Assembly (NCBI RefSeq): GCF_009827055.1
Contig: NZ_WUMK01000003.1
Coordinates: 434,001-498,000, forward strand
DNA length: 64,000 bases
Origin: Shinella kummerowiae
GTDB lineage: Bacteria; Pseudomonadota; Alphaproteobacteria; Rhizobiales; Rhizobiaceae
Direction of reading: 5' to 3'
Below, one piece after another: positions 20,767 through 29,693 of this stretch (its first letter is position 1; every line of letters starts with the position of its first letter). The notes beneath the pieces are model-generated. The model saw only the letters and a program-made list of their open reading frames with translations, was not told where the DNA came from and made no database searches. The position numbers and the translations under genes were made by a program.

Positions 20767-21681
20767 CTACGACGGCGCGCCGAGCCGCGTCTGCGCCAGA
20801 AGGCGAACGATCCAGTCGACGAAGACGCGCACCTTGTTGCTCAGGTGACGGTTCGGCGGGTAGACGATGTAGAGCGGAATGGGTTCCGACCGCCAGCCGG
20901 GCAGCACCGGTACAAGTTGGCCGCCGGCCAGCGCCTCTGTCGCCATGAAATGCGGAAGCGGTGCCACGCCGAGGCCGGAAAGGGCGGCGGCAAGATAGCT
21001 CCGCGCATCGTTGACCGCTACGAGATAGCGGCTGTTGACCTCGATCTTTTCGCCGTCCTTCTCGAATTCGAAGGGCATGGTACGGTTGGTCTGCGCGAGA
21101 AAATAGTTCACGCAATGATGGTTCGTTTCCAGGTCGGACGGGTGCTCCGGTGCGCCGAACGTCTTGATGTAGCTGGGTGCCGCGCAGGCAACGACGTCGA
21201 TCTCGGCGACCCGGCGGGCAATCAGCGACTGATCCCCCGGCGCACCGCCGCGCAAGGCGCAGTCGACGTTTTCCGCCAGATAATCCACCGTCCGGTCGCC
21301 GACGCCCAGATCGATATGGATGTCGGGATATTTTTCGTGAAAATCGCCGAGCGCTGGAATCACCAGCAAATCCGCGAAGGCGCCGGCCATTTCGACGCGC
21401 AGCCGACCGCTCGGGCTGGTGCGCGAATGCGAGAGGCTGCCGTCAAGCTCGTCGAGCTCGTTCACGATCTGGATCGCGCGTTCATAGTAGAGCGCGCCAT
21501 CGGTCGTCACCATCACCCGGCGGGTGGTGCGGTTCAGGAGCTTGGTCTGGAGATGCGTCTCCAGATTCTGGATGAGATTGCTCACGGTCGCCTTGGGCAT
21601 GCCAAGCGTCGAAGAGGCCCGGGTGAAGTTGCCGGTCTCCACCACGCGGAGGAAGGCACGCATTGCGGAAAGCTGATCCAT
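20767..21681 (-). CDS. LysR-family regulator divergent from the hydrolase/RND pump genes
   Basis: 304 residues: N-terminal winged helix-turn-helix ([38 protein letters not shown]) and a periplasmic-binding-like effector domain ([22 protein letters not shown] onward) of the AaeR/CrgA-like branch with the [20 protein letters not shown] linker. It is transcribed away from the hydrolase and efflux genes, with 142 bases between, and so is likely their regulator and its own. The effector is unknown; a compound handled by the pump is the usual expectation. Confidence 0.92.
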   Translation of the reverse strand: MDQLSAMRAFLRVVETGNFTRASSTLGMPKATVSNLIQNLETHLQTKLLNRTTRRVMVTTDGALYYERAIQIVNELDELDGSLSHSRTSPSGRLRVEMAGAFADLLVIPALGDFHEKYPDIHIDLGVGDRTVDYLAENVDCALRGGAPGDQSLIARRVAEIDVVACAAPSYIKTFGAPEHPSDLETNHHCVNYFLAQTNRTMPFEFEKDGEKIEVNSRYLVAVNDARSYLAAALSGLGVAPLPHFMATEALAGGQLVPVLPGWRSEPIPLYIVYPPNRHLSNKVRVFVDWIVRLLAQTRLGAPS

Positions 21682-21703
21682 GGAACATTCCCACGTTGGA
21701 AGG

Positions 21704-21785
21704 CACTATTGTTCGAAAATCTGGATAGTGAAGTCAGTTTTGGCATACTTATATCGGCGAGGCCACTCACGATATAAATGGTGAG
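21704..21785. promoter_or_regulatory. Divergent control region with two inverted repeats
   Basis: Between the LysR gene and the hydrolase gene, CACTAT (21704-21709) and ATAGTG (21725-21730) form one dyad. CTCAC (21766-21770) and GTGAG (21781-21785) form a second around an AT-rich 10-base spacer. Their position fits operator and promoter sites for the LysR protein, but no binding motif for this protein is known. Confidence 0.4.
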
Positions 21786-21823
21786 GGACCAGCCTATATA
21801 CAGGTGGCTCAAGGAACAAAACG

Positions 21824-22621
21824 ATGTCGGTAGAAATCAAGGATATGACGTTCGACAAGGTGGCCACCGGCCCCGTGTCGGTGCGCGTCTATCAGGGCGC
21901 GGAATTCGCCAAAGGCGCACCGATCCTGCTCTACTTCCACGGCGGCGCTTTTCTTGAGACGGGCCTTGGTCCTTGCCCGCTCGCCGAAACCCTGGCCGCA
22001 ACGGGCGCCATCATTGCCGTGCCGGATTATAACGCGCCGGGTGGCGGTGTCTTTCCGAAACCGCTCGAAGTGGGCTTCTCGATCTTTTCCTATCTCGCCA
22101 AAAAGCGCGCCGGCCTCGGCGACCGCAAATCGCCGCTGCTCATTGGCGGCGAGGAAGCCGGCGGCAATATCGCGGCTGGCGTGGCGCTGAAAGCCCGCGA
22201 CCACTTCGCCAACGAGCTGGACGGCCAGGTGCTGATCTCCCCGCTGCTCGACCCTTTCATGGGCACGGCGTCCTTCCGCAATGCCGAGGCGATCGGTATG
22301 CGCGAACGCTGGGCGGATGGCTGGAGCCACTATCTTAGCGGCGGCGTCTGCCACCCCTATGCCGCCCCGAGCCTCTGTTCGCGCCTGTCGGGCGTGGCGC
22401 CTGCCCTCGTGCTGTCGGCGGCGGACGACCCGCTGCTCGACGAAGCGCAAGGTTATGCCGACCGCCTGAAAGCGTCGGGTGTCAAGGTTCAACAGCATGT
22501 TCTCCCCGCAGGGACAGGCTGGTCTTCAATTTACAGCGGGAAATCCGATGTGACCGGAAGCTGGAAGCAAAGCCTCTCAAGCCAGTTTTCCGATTTCATT
22601 CAAGACATAAGCATTCACTGA
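21824..22621 (+). CDS. Alpha/beta-hydrolase of the HSL/acetylesterase group, catalytically degenerate
   Basis: 265 residues with the fold of hormone-sensitive-lipase-type esterases. The oxyanion-hole HGGAF is at residues 39-43, and the late acid loop LVLSAADDPLLDEA has Asp201/202. The nucleophile elbow, normally GDSAGG, reads GEEAGG: Glu111 replaces the Ser. The C-terminal region that should hold the catalytic His reads LPAGTGWSSIY, with no His. The reading frame is intact, so this looks like a maintained non-hydrolytic protein rather than decay. AAGGA lies upstream of the ATG. It leads into the RND efflux genes 58 bases downstream and may bind a ligand or partner; that is inference. Confidence 0.85.
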   Translation: MSVEIKDMTFDKVATGPVSVRVYQGAEFAKGAPILLYFHGGAFLETGLGPCPLAETLAATGAIIAVPDYNAPGGGVFPKPLEVGFSIFSYLAKKRAGLGDRKSPLLIGGEEAGGNIAAGVALKARDHFANELDGQVLISPLLDPFMGTASFRNAEAIGMRERWADGWSHYLSGGVCHPYAAPSLCSRLSGVAPALVLSAADDPLLDEAQGYADRLKASGVKVQQHVLPAGTGWSSIYSGKSDVTGSWKQSLSSQFSDFIQDISIH

Positions 22622-22679
22622 TTTGAATTGAGAACAAGCGGATAGAGCGTGGCCTGAAGAGCCACAAGGAGAAGAGAAA

Positions 22680-23870
22680 ATGATGTCGAAGCGCAAACGC
22701 TGGGCCCTGACGGGCGCCGGCCTGGGACTGGCTGTGTCTGTTTCTGCCGCAGCCCTGATCTTTCAACTGCCGGGCAATGTCGCCCAGGCCGAAGCAACTG
22801 TTACCGCCGAAGTGCCCGCCGTGCCGGTCACGGTCGCCGTCGTCGAGAACCGTGACGTCGTGACCTGGCAGGAATTTTCCGGCCGCCTGGAAGCGATCGA
22901 CCGCGTGCAGATCCGCTCGCGGGTCAGCGGCGCCATCCTCTCGGTGAACTTCCGCGAAGGCGCACTCGTCAAGGCGGGCGACCTCTTGTTCACCATCGAT
23001 CCGGAACCCTTCCAGACCGCGGTAACGCAAGCCGAAGGCCAGTTCGCCTCGGCCGAAGCCCGGGTGAAGCTCGCCACCACCGAGCTTGAACGTGGCGAGC
23101 GGCTTGCCCGCAGCAACAGCATCTCGCAAAGCGATGTCGACACGCGCCAGAACGCGCTTGCCGAAGCACGCGCCGCGCTCAAGACGGCCGAGGCGGCCCT
23201 GCACGGCGCAAAGCTTGAGCTGAGCTACACCAATGTCCGGGCCCCGGTCGCCGGTCGCGCCGGCAAGGTGGAGATCACCGCCGGCAACCTCGTCGCCGGG
23301 GGCTCGACCTCACCGGCGCTGACGACGCTCGTCTCCGTTGACCCGATCTATGCGGGCTTCAATGTGGCCGAGGAGATCGTTGCTTCCGCACTCGCCGCCC
23401 TGCCGGCATCCGATGGCGCGCTGGCCCCGATCGAGCAAATCCCGGTCGAGGTCGGCACGCTCGCCGACAAGGGCACGCCGATCCACGGCAAGCTGCAGCT
23501 CATCGGCAACGAAGTGGATGCGGCAAGCGGTACGATTTCCGTCCGCGCCGTCTTCGACAATCCGGGCGGCAAGCTGATCCCCGGCCAGTTCGTGCGTATC
23601 CGCATGGGCGAGCCGCGCGCTGAAAGCAAAATCCTCGTCAGCGAGAAGGCGATCGGCACCGACCAGGACAAGAAGTTCGTCTTCGTCGTCGACAAGGACA
23701 ACAAGGTGACCTACCGGCCGATCGTGCTGGGCAGCCTGTCCGGCAACGAGCGCGTCGTCGAAAGCGGCCTTTCCGGCGGCGACCGCATCGTCGTCAACGG
23801 CCTGCAGCGCATCCGCCCGGGCGTCGTGGTCGACCCGCAGATGCAGGAAAACGTCGCCTCCGCGAAGTAA
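22680..23870 (+). CDS. RND efflux periplasmic adaptor (AcrA/MexA family)
   Basis: 396 residues. A membrane anchor or signal segment (residues 8-30) is followed by the lipoyl-like half-motif (IRSRVSGAILSVNFREGALV), an alpha-hairpin (FQTAVTQAEGQFASAEARVKL through ALHGAKLELSYTNVRAP), the second lipoyl half (VAGRAGKVEITAGNLVAGG) and a beta-barrel/MP domain ending at GVVVDPQMQ. It bridges the inner-membrane pump encoded next and an outer-membrane channel not present here. A small hairpin (22649-22665) sits just before AAGGAG of the ribosome site. Likely controlled by the LysR gene upstream. Confidence 0.95.
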   Translation: MMSKRKRWALTGAGLGLAVSVSAAALIFQLPGNVAQAEATVTAEVPAVPVTVAVVENRDVVTWQEFSGRLEAIDRVQIRSRVSGAILSVNFREGALVKAGDLLFTIDPEPFQTAVTQAEGQFASAEARVKLATTELERGERLARSNSISQSDVDTRQNALAEARAALKTAEAALHGAKLELSYTNVRAPVAGRAGKVEITAGNLVAGGSTSPALTTLVSVDPIYAGFNVAEEIVASALAALPASDGALAPIEQIPVEVGTLADKGTPIHGKLQLIGNEVDAASGTISVRAVFDNPGGKLIPGQFVRIRMGEPRAESKILVSEKAIGTDQDKKFVFVVDKDNKVTYRPIVLGSLSGNERVVESGLSGGDRIVVNGLQRIRPGVVVDPQMQENVASAK

Positions 23871-23881
23871 CGCGAGGGCCG

Positions 23882-23951
23882 GCAGGCCGCGACGCGGCCT
23901 GCTCTGAACATCAGAAATTCCATATCCGCCGGCGGGTCCCGAGCCCGCCGG
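23882..23951 (+). promoter_or_regulatory. Two intercistronic hairpins between adaptor and pump genes
   Basis: GCAGGCCGCG (23882-23891) pairs with CGCGGCCTGC (23893-23902), and CCGGCGGG (23929-23936) with CCCGCCGG (23944-23951). Neither has a T tract, so RNA processing, transcript stabilisation or reduced read-through is more likely than full termination. Confidence 0.5.
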
Positions 23952-23997
23952 ACAGGATCGTTCGTCCCGTATTTCACCCTTTGGAGAGGGTACCGAA

Positions 23998-26900
23998 ATG
24001 AACATCTCCCGTTTCTTCATCGATCGTCCGGTCTTTGCCGGGGTGCTATCGATCCTCATCGTGGTCGCAGGCTTGATCGGCATGCGGGCCCTCCCGATTT
24101 CCGAATATCCGGAGGTCGTGCCGCCGTCGATCGTCGTGCGCGCCACCTATCCAGGCGCCAACCCCGTCGTCATTTCCGAGACCGTCGCCACACCGCTCGA
24201 AGAGCAGATCAACGGCGTGGAAGACATGCTCTACATGAACAGCCAGGCGACGTCCGACGGCGTGCTGACGCTGACCGTGACGTTCAAGCTCGGCACGGAC
24301 CCGGACAAGGCGCAACAGCTCGTCCAGAACCGCGTGTCGCAGGCCGAACCCCGCCTGCCCGCGGAAGTGCGCGCGCTCGGCGTGACCACCGTCAAGAGTT
24401 CGCCGGACTTCATCATGGTGGTCAACCTCGTCTCGACGACGGACCGCTATGACATCACCTATCTGCGCAACTATGCGACGCTGAACATCAAGGACCGCCT
24501 CGCCCGCATCGAAGGCGTCGGCCAAGTGCAGGTCTTCGGCGCCGGCGACTATGCAATGCGCGTGTGGATCGACCCGCAGAAGGCAGCCGAACATAGCCTT
24601 GCCGCCAGCGACATTTCCAATGCGATCCGCGAGCAGAACGTGCAGGCCGCAGCCGGCATCATCGGTGCTTCGCCGGTGTCGAACGACGTGAACCTCCAGC
24701 TCAACGTCAACGCTCAGGGTCGCCTGCGCACGCCGGAGGAATTCGGCAACATCATCGTCAAGGCCGGTGCCGAAGGCGAGATCACCCGTCTGCGCGACGT
24801 CGCACGCATCGAAATGGGCGCGGCCGACTATTCGCTGCGCTCGCTGCTCGACGGTGAGCCGGCCGTTGCCGTCGCCGTCCTCCAGGCACCCGGCTCGAAC
24901 GCCATCGAGATCGCCGACAATGTGCGCGCGACGATGGACCAGCTCCAGATCGCCATGCCCGAAGGCGTGAAGTACGAGATCGTCTACGACACGACGGAAT
25001 TCGTGCGCTCCTCGATCGAAAAGGTCGTCGACACGCTGCTCGAAGCCATCGCGCTCGTCGTCCTCGTCGTCATCATCTTCCTCCAGACCTGGCGCGCCTC
25101 GATCATTCCGCTGCTCGCTGTCCCGGTCTCCATCATCGGCACGTTCGCGGTGATGTATGCCTTCGGCTTCTCGATCAACGCGCTGACCCTCTTCGGCCTC
25201 GTGCTGGCGATCGGTATCGTGGTGGACGACGCAATCGTCGTCGTCGAAAACGTCGAGCGCAACATCGAGAATGGTCTCAGCCCACGCGAAGCGACCTACC
25301 GGGCGATGCGCGAAGTGTCCGGCCCGATCATCGCGATCGCGCTGGTGCTGGTCGCGGTTTTCGTGCCGCTCGCCTTCATCAGCGGCCTGTCCGGCCAGTT
25401 CTACCGCCAGTTCGCCCTGACGATTGCCATCTCGACAGTCATCTCGGCAATCAACTCGCTCACCCTCTCACCGGCGCTGGCCGCCTTGCTGCTCAAGGAT
25501 CACCACGCACCCAAGGACTGGCTGACCCGCTTCATGGACGGCCTGTTCGGCTGGTTCTTCCGTGGTTTCAACCGGCTCTTCGGCGCAGCCTCCAATGGCT
25601 ACGGTCGCAGCGTCGGTGGTCTCGTCTCGCGCAAATCGCTGGTCATGGCCGTCTACCTCGCCCTCGTCGGCGCCACCTATGCGGTGTTCAACGCCGTGCC
25701 GGGCGGCTTCGTGCCGGCGCAGGACAAGCAGTATCTCATCGGCTTTGCGCAGCTTCCGGACGGCGCAACACTCGACCGCACGGAAGACGTCATCAAGAAG
25801 ATGAGCGCGATCGCCCTCGAACAGCCGGGCGTCGCCCATGCCATCGCCTTCCCGGGCCTGTCGATCAATGGTTTCACGATCGGCTCCAACTCGGGCATCG
25901 TCTTTGCCGCGCTCGACCCATTCGAGGAACGCACGACGCCGGAGCTGTCCGGCGGGGCGATCGCCATGCAGTTGAACCAGAAATTCGCCGGCATCCAGGA
26001 CGCCTTCATCGCCATGTTCCCGCCACCGCCGGTCAACGGCCTCGGCACGACGGGCGGCTTCAAGCTGCAGATCGAGGACCGTGCCGGCCTCGGCTATGGA
26101 GCCCTGAACGAGGCGACCCAGGCGTTCCTCGCGAAAGCCTATCAGACGCCGGAACTGGCAGGCCTGTTCTCCAGCTTCCAGATCAACGTTCCGCAGCTCT
26201 ATGCCGACCTCGACCGTTCCAAGGCCCAGCAGCTCGGCGTGCGCGTGACGGACGTGTTCGAGACGCTGCAGATCTATCTCGGCTCGCTCTACGTCAACGA
26301 CTTCAACGCCTTCGGCCGCACTTACAGCGTGCGCGTCCAGGCCGACTCTGCCTTCCGCGCCAAGCCGGAAGACATCGGTCAGCTCAAGGTGCGCTCGCAA
26401 ACGGGTGAGATGATCCCGCTTGCCGCGCTCCTGAAGGTCGATGCCACGACGGGACCGGAACGCACCACGCGTTACAACGGCTTCCTTGCCGCCGACATCA
26501 ATGGCGGGCAGGCACCGGGCTTCTCGTCCGGACAGGCGGAAGCGGCCATCGAGAAGATCGCTGCCGAGACCCTGCCGGCGGGCATCGACTTCGAATGGAC
26601 GGACCTGACCTATCAGCAGATCCTCGCCGGCAATTCGAGCATCGTCGTCTTCCCGCTTGCGCTGCTTCTGGTCTATCTCGTGCTGGCCGCGCAGTATGAA
26701 AGCCTGACGCTGCCGATCGCCATCATCATGATCGTGCCGATGGGCGTGCTCGCAGCGCTCGCCGGGGTCTGGTACACGGGCGGCGACAACAACGTCTTCA
26801 CCCAGATCGGTTTGGTGGTGCTCGTCGGCCTATCGGCGAAGAACGCCATCCTTATCGTCGAATTCGCACGCGAGCTCGAATTCGAGGGGCGCACCCCGGT

Positions 26901-27201
26901 GCAGGCCGCGATCGAAGCCAGCCGGCTTCGCCTGCGCCCAATCCTCATGACCTCCATGGCCTTCATCATGGGCGTCGTGCCGCTGGTGCTCTCGACGGGT
27001 GCGGGTGCCGAAATGCGTGCCGCGATGGGTCTTGCCGTGTTCTCCGGCATGATCGGCGTCACCTTCTTCGGCATCTTCATGACGCCGGTCTTCTACGTGC
27101 TGCTGCGCCGCCTCGCCGGCAACCGCCCGCTGGTGCAGCATGGCAAGTCGACCTTCGAGGAAACACGGCCGGGTGAATCCGAGGTCACACATTCCGCTTA
27201 G
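23998..27201 (+). CDS. RND multidrug efflux pump, inner-membrane transporter (AcrB/MexB family)
   Basis: 1067 residues, the usual length for HAE1 RND pumps. It begins with the typical NISRFFIDRPVFAGVLSI. Two large periplasmic loops follow membrane segments 1 and 7. The proton-relay segment carries GLVLAIGIVVDDAIVVVENVER, with the paired Asp. GLVVLVGLSAKNAILIVEFARE in the second half holds the expected Lys. Together with the adaptor it exports amphiphilic compounds using the proton gradient. GGAGAGGG lies upstream of the ATG. No outer-membrane channel gene follows, so it probably uses a shared TolC-like channel. Confidence 0.96.
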   Translation: MNISRFFIDRPVFAGVLSILIVVAGLIGMRALPISEYPEVVPPSIVVRATYPGANPVVISETVATPLEEQINGVEDMLYMNSQATSDGVLTLTVTFKLGTDPDKAQQLVQNRVSQAEPRLPAEVRALGVTTVKSSPDFIMVVNLVSTTDRYDITYLRNYATLNIKDRLARIEGVGQVQVFGAGDYAMRVWIDPQKAAEHSLAASDISNAIREQNVQAAAGIIGASPVSNDVNLQLNVNAQGRLRTPEEFGNIIVKAGAEGEITRLRDVARIEMGAADYSLRSLLDGEPAVAVAVLQAPGSNAIEIADNVRATMDQLQIAMPEGVKYEIVYDTTEFVRSSIEKVVDTLLEAIALVVLVVIIFLQTWRASIIPLLAVPVSIIGTFAVMYAFGFSINALTLFGLVLAIGIVVDDAIVVVENVERNIENGLSPREATYRAMREVSGPIIAIALVLVAVFVPLAFISGLSGQFYRQFALTIAISTVISAINSLTLSPALAALLLKDHHAPKDWLTRFMDGLFGWFFRGFNRLFGAASNGYGRSVGGLVSRKSLVMAVYLALVGATYAVFNAVPGGFVPAQDKQYLIGFAQLPDGATLDRTEDVIKKMSAIALEQPGVAHAIAFPGLSINGFTIGSNSGIVFAALDPFEERTTPELSGGAIAMQLNQKFAGIQDAFIAMFPPPPVNGLGTTGGFKLQIEDRAGLGYGALNEATQAFLAKAYQTPELAGLFSSFQINVPQLYADLDRSKAQQLGVRVTDVFETLQIYLGSLYVNDFNAFGRTYSVRVQADSAFRAKPEDIGQLKVRSQTGEMIPLAALLKVDATTGPERTTRYNGFLAADINGGQAPGFSSGQAEAAIEKIAAETLPAGIDFEWTDLTYQQILAGNSSIVVFPLALLLVYLVLAAQYESLTLPIAIIMIVPMGVLAALAGVWYTGGDNNVFTQIGLVVLVGLSAKNAILIVEFARELEFEGRTPVQAAIEASRLRLRPILMTSMAFIMGVVPLVLSTGAGAEMRAAMGLAVFSGMIGVTFFGIFMTPVFYVLLRRLAGNRPLVQHGKSTFEETRPGESEVTHSA

Positions 27202-27242
27202 GCGGTAGTGAACTCTGACTTCACTTCCGTCCGGGTCTACGG

Positions 27243-27291
27243 CGGGAACCCATTCCGATTGATTTCGGGTCTGGGTTCCCGTTTTCGTTTT
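27243..27291 (+). terminator. Rho-independent terminator after the RND pump
   Basis: CGGGAACCCA (27243-27252) pairs perfectly with TGGGTTCCCG (27272-27281), followed by TTTTCGTTTT. It lies between the pump and the convergent ureG. Confidence 0.88.
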
Positions 27292-27306
27292 CCACGCCGC
27301 GGTCGC

Positions 27307-27918
27307 TTAGAGCCCGCCCTGCACCCGCAGAAAATCGACGATGCGGTCAACGCCATCACCGCGCTTCATATCGGAAAAGACGAAGGGACGCTCCGCGCGC
27401 ATGCGACCGGCATCCCGCTCCATGACGTCGAGATCGGCTCCGACATGCGGGGCCAGATCTTTCTTGTTGATGACAAGCAGATCGGACCGCGTGATGCCCG
27501 GCCCGCCCTTGCGCGGGATTTCCTCGCCCTGGCAGACAGAAATGACGTAGATCGTCAGATCTGCGAGATCCGGCGAGAAGGTCGCCGCCAGATTGTCGCC
27601 GCCTGATTCGATAAAGACCACATCCAGTTCGGGAAAACGCCGGTTCAGATCGGCGATCGCCTGGAGGTTGATCGAGGCATCTTCGCGAATGGCGGTGTGC
27701 GGGCAGCCGCCCGTCTCAACCCCGACAATACGGTCCGACGGCAGCGCCTGCATGCGCACCAGCGCCTCGGCATCCTCCTTCGTGTAGATATCATTGGTGA
27801 CGACGGCGACCGAGTAGTGCTCGCGCATCGCCTTGCAGAGCTTTTCGGTGAGCGCCGTCTTGCCCGAGCCCACGGGCCCGCCGATACCCACGCGCAGGGG
27901 ACCGTTGTGTGATGTCAT
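27307..27918 (-). CDS. ureG: Urease accessory GTPase UreG (isolated)
   Basis: 203 residues, the normal length. P-loop [11 protein letters not shown] (residues 13-23), the metal-binding [13 protein letters not shown] with the invariant Cys-Pro-His, ESGGDN, and [13 protein letters not shown] for guanine recognition are all present. UreG hydrolyses GTP to drive nickel delivery into apo-urease with UreD/UreF/UreE. The ATG at 27918 is preceded by GGAGG six bases away; the open frame further upstream is not coding. No urease structural or other accessory gene is in this window. UreG is usually the last gene of its operon, so this copy is cut off from its cluster or is a second copy. Confidence 0.95.
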   Translation of the reverse strand: MTSHNGPLRVGIGGPVGSGKTALTEKLCKAMREHYSVAVVTNDIYTKEDAEALVRMQALPSDRIVGVETGGCPHTAIREDASINLQAIADLNRRFPELDVVFIESGGDNLAATFSPDLADLTIYVISVCQGEEIPRKGGPGITRSDLLVINKKDLAPHVGADLDVMERDAGRMRAERPFVFSDMKRGDGVDRIVDFLRVQGGL

Positions 27919-28335
27919 CCAAACCTCCGGGAAATAGGGAGCGCTGCGCCATAGACAGCATCGTGGTGGGCTCACAGGTGAGCAGGTCACCATTCGCATG
28001 TCAATTGGATCATCGACGGTGGGTGGGAGCCAGACGCCTGTAGAGAAGATGTCTCTTAAAGTCCAAAGATCAGTTCAGCCCTGTTCCAAAAAATCGAGCA
28101 GGACGGCATTGAACGATGACGCTGGTTCAAGGTTGACCAGGTGGCAGCCGGCGAGCGAAACGTGCCGGCGGGCAACCTTCGATCCCGGACAATGCGAGCG
28201 GGACCGCAGATATGAAGCCCCCGCAGCGCACCCTCGCTCAGCCAATCGAAAGAGAGTGGGTTGTGCAAAATTTGAATTGACCGCTTTCGATGGCAAGGCG
28301 ACACTTCGTTCCTTAGCAGCGCAGGAGGACGAACG
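27919..28335. other. Gene-free stretch with remnants between ureG and a small hypothetical gene
   Basis: 417 bases without an intact gene. Frames open here have no family resemblance, except for a hydrolase-like 3' fragment on the - strand (28075-28191). No ureF sequence precedes ureG. The region looks like a rearrangement scar. Confidence 0.5.
28075..28191 (-). pseudogene. 3' fragment of an alpha/beta-hydrolase gene
   Basis: The last 38 codons of a - strand frame end in AGCHLVNLEPASSFNAVLLDFLEQG. This closely resembles the C-terminus of alpha/beta-hydrolases such as 3-oxoadipate enol-lactonases, whose final His and NxExPxxFNxxLLDFL pattern it keeps. Upstream of about 28191 the resemblance stops and no start or nucleophile elbow is found. 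Most likely it is a leftover of a deleted gene. The call rests on the motif alone. Confidence 0.5.
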
Positions 28336-28641
28336 ATGGACGAACCAGACCGTTGGCGCCACATGGCGAGCGCGCCAAGAGACGGCAGTCGGGTCCTCGT
28401 CACGGTCCGCTCGGCCGAACAGGGGCCGGCGGAAGTTGATGTCGCCTACTGGTCCCATGGAGATCGCTTCGGCGCGGAAGGCTGGCGTGCCTCCGATTCC
28501 GCGCCTGGCTGCGTCATTGAGTATGCCGAGCCGGAACTGAAGTGCTGGATGCCGATGCCGTCCGCGAATCTCAGCCGCGCCCGCGAACGGTCCCCCTGGG
28601 AGGGCGACGATGCCCAGCAGCTTGACGGTTCGGGGATCTAA
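28336..28641 (+). CDS. Small conserved hypothetical protein
   Basis: 101 residues starting MDEPDRWRHMASAPRDGSRVLVTVR, with GWRASDS and ELKCWMPMPS later. This W-x2-MxxAPRDG...CWMP layout recalls small alphaproteobacterial proteins of unknown function that I recognise only as a type. A strong AGGAGG seven bases before the ATG supports expression. It has no membrane segment or signal peptide and is probably cytosolic. Function unknown. Confidence 0.75.
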   Translation: MDEPDRWRHMASAPRDGSRVLVTVRSAEQGPAEVDVAYWSHGDRFGAEGWRASDSAPGCVIEYAEPELKCWMPMPSANLSRARERSPWEGDDAQQLDGSGI

Positions 28642-28653
28642 CGTCGCGCGCTG

Positions 28654-28757
28654 TTAAAGCCGCACCCTGTCGCTCAAACCCTTCGTCATGGGCGGGTAAT
28701 TGGCGATCTTGCCGTCGCCAATGGTGGTGTTGCGGCCTTCGGGATGTGATCGGGTCG
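28654..28757 (-). pseudogene. Possible orphan C-terminal coding tail
   Basis: A - strand frame ending at the TAA at 28654-28656 reads HPEGRNTTIGDG, then KIANYPPMTKGLSDRVRL, which has the composition of a real protein tail. No start codon or upstream continuation was found before the LysR stop at 28803. The family is not recognised. It may be another remnant in this scarred interval. Confidence 0.3.
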
Positions 28758-28802
28758 CTGTTGCAGGTCGTTTCTGTTCAGGGTCACGCTTTGCGGCGTG
28801 AA

Positions 28803-29681
28803 TCAAACCAGGCCCTGGATCCACTGCAGGAACTTGCGCATCGCCTTTTCATTGCCCCGCCGCTCCAGGTGGACGAGATACCATCCGCCGAGCTGCATGA
28901 CGTCGGAGCCCAGCGGCGCAACGAGCGTGCCGGCGGCGATATCGGCTTCGACGAGGAACTGCGGCACGACCACCAGCCCCTGTCCGTTGATCGCCGCCTC
29001 GATGGCAAGCAGGTTGCTGTCGAAGAGCGGCGCGGATTTCTGCGAAACGCCCGTGGCGCCGACGCTTGCCGCCCATATCGCAGCGTCCTCAGTGGTTCCG
29101 CTGACGGCAAGGAAGGAGAAATGCCGCAGATCCTCCGGTGTCTTGATGGCGCGGGCGATGGCGGGCGAGCAGACGCCGACGAGCCGCTCCCGGCGCAGGA
29201 GCGTATAGGACAGGTTCGGCCGGTTCGGCGTGCGCGTGTAGATGAAACCGATATCGGCGCGATCCGGATTGAATTCCCAGTCGAGCAGGCTCGCATCGAG
29301 GTTCACGGCAACCTCGGGAAAGGCCTCCTTGAACGTCTGCAGTCGCGGTATCAACCATCGCACGGCGACCGTCACATAGACCTGCACCGTCAGCGAGACC
29401 GGCGCATGCGTCTGGCGGATGAGATCGGTGGTCAGCGCGATCCGGTCAAGCGCGTCCTGCACGACGGGGAAATAGATTGCGCCCGCCTCGCTCAACTCTA
29501 CCCGCCCAGGCAGGCGCAGGAATAGCGGCGTGCCGAGATGGCGCTCCAGCGAGGCGACCTGGTGGCTGATTGCCGATTGCGTCACGCGCAGCTCTTCGGC
29601 TGCCGCCTTGAAGCTGACGAGCCGTGCCGCCGCCTCGAAGGCTCGCAGCGTCGTCAGAGGAGGCAGAGTACGCCGGACCAT
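28803..29681 (-). CDS. GcvA-like LysR-family regulator
   Basis: 292 residues. The N-terminus VRRTLPPLTTLRAFEAAARLVSF, with a helix-turn-helix in AAEELRVTQSAISHQVASLE, is typical of the GcvA branch. The effector domain follows (VTVAVRWLIPRLQTFKEAFPE). The ATG at 29681 is preferred; a TTG three codons upstream is also possible. It is divergent from the ABC importer operon starting at 29791, with a near-ideal LysR site in the gap, so it probably controls that operon in response to the imported compound. Confidence 0.92.
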   Translation of the reverse strand: MVRRTLPPLTTLRAFEAAARLVSFKAAAEELRVTQSAISHQVASLERHLGTPLFLRLPGRVELSEAGAIYFPVVQDALDRIALTTDLIRQTHAPVSLTVQVYVTVAVRWLIPRLQTFKEAFPEVAVNLDASLLDWEFNPDRADIGFIYTRTPNRPNLSYTLLRRERLVGVCSPAIARAIKTPEDLRHFSFLAVSGTTEDAAIWAASVGATGVSQKSAPLFDSNLLAIEAAINGQGLVVVPQFLVEADIAAGTLVAPLGSDVMQLGGWYLVHLERRGNEKAMRKFLQWIQGLV

Positions 29682-29693
29682 GCTTGTCAACCC

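Noticed and set aside
27998-28540. 180-codon frame on the + strand overlapping the small hypothetical gene
   Set aside because: No ribosome site or protein-like pattern, and it overlaps the well-supported 101-residue gene in another frame.
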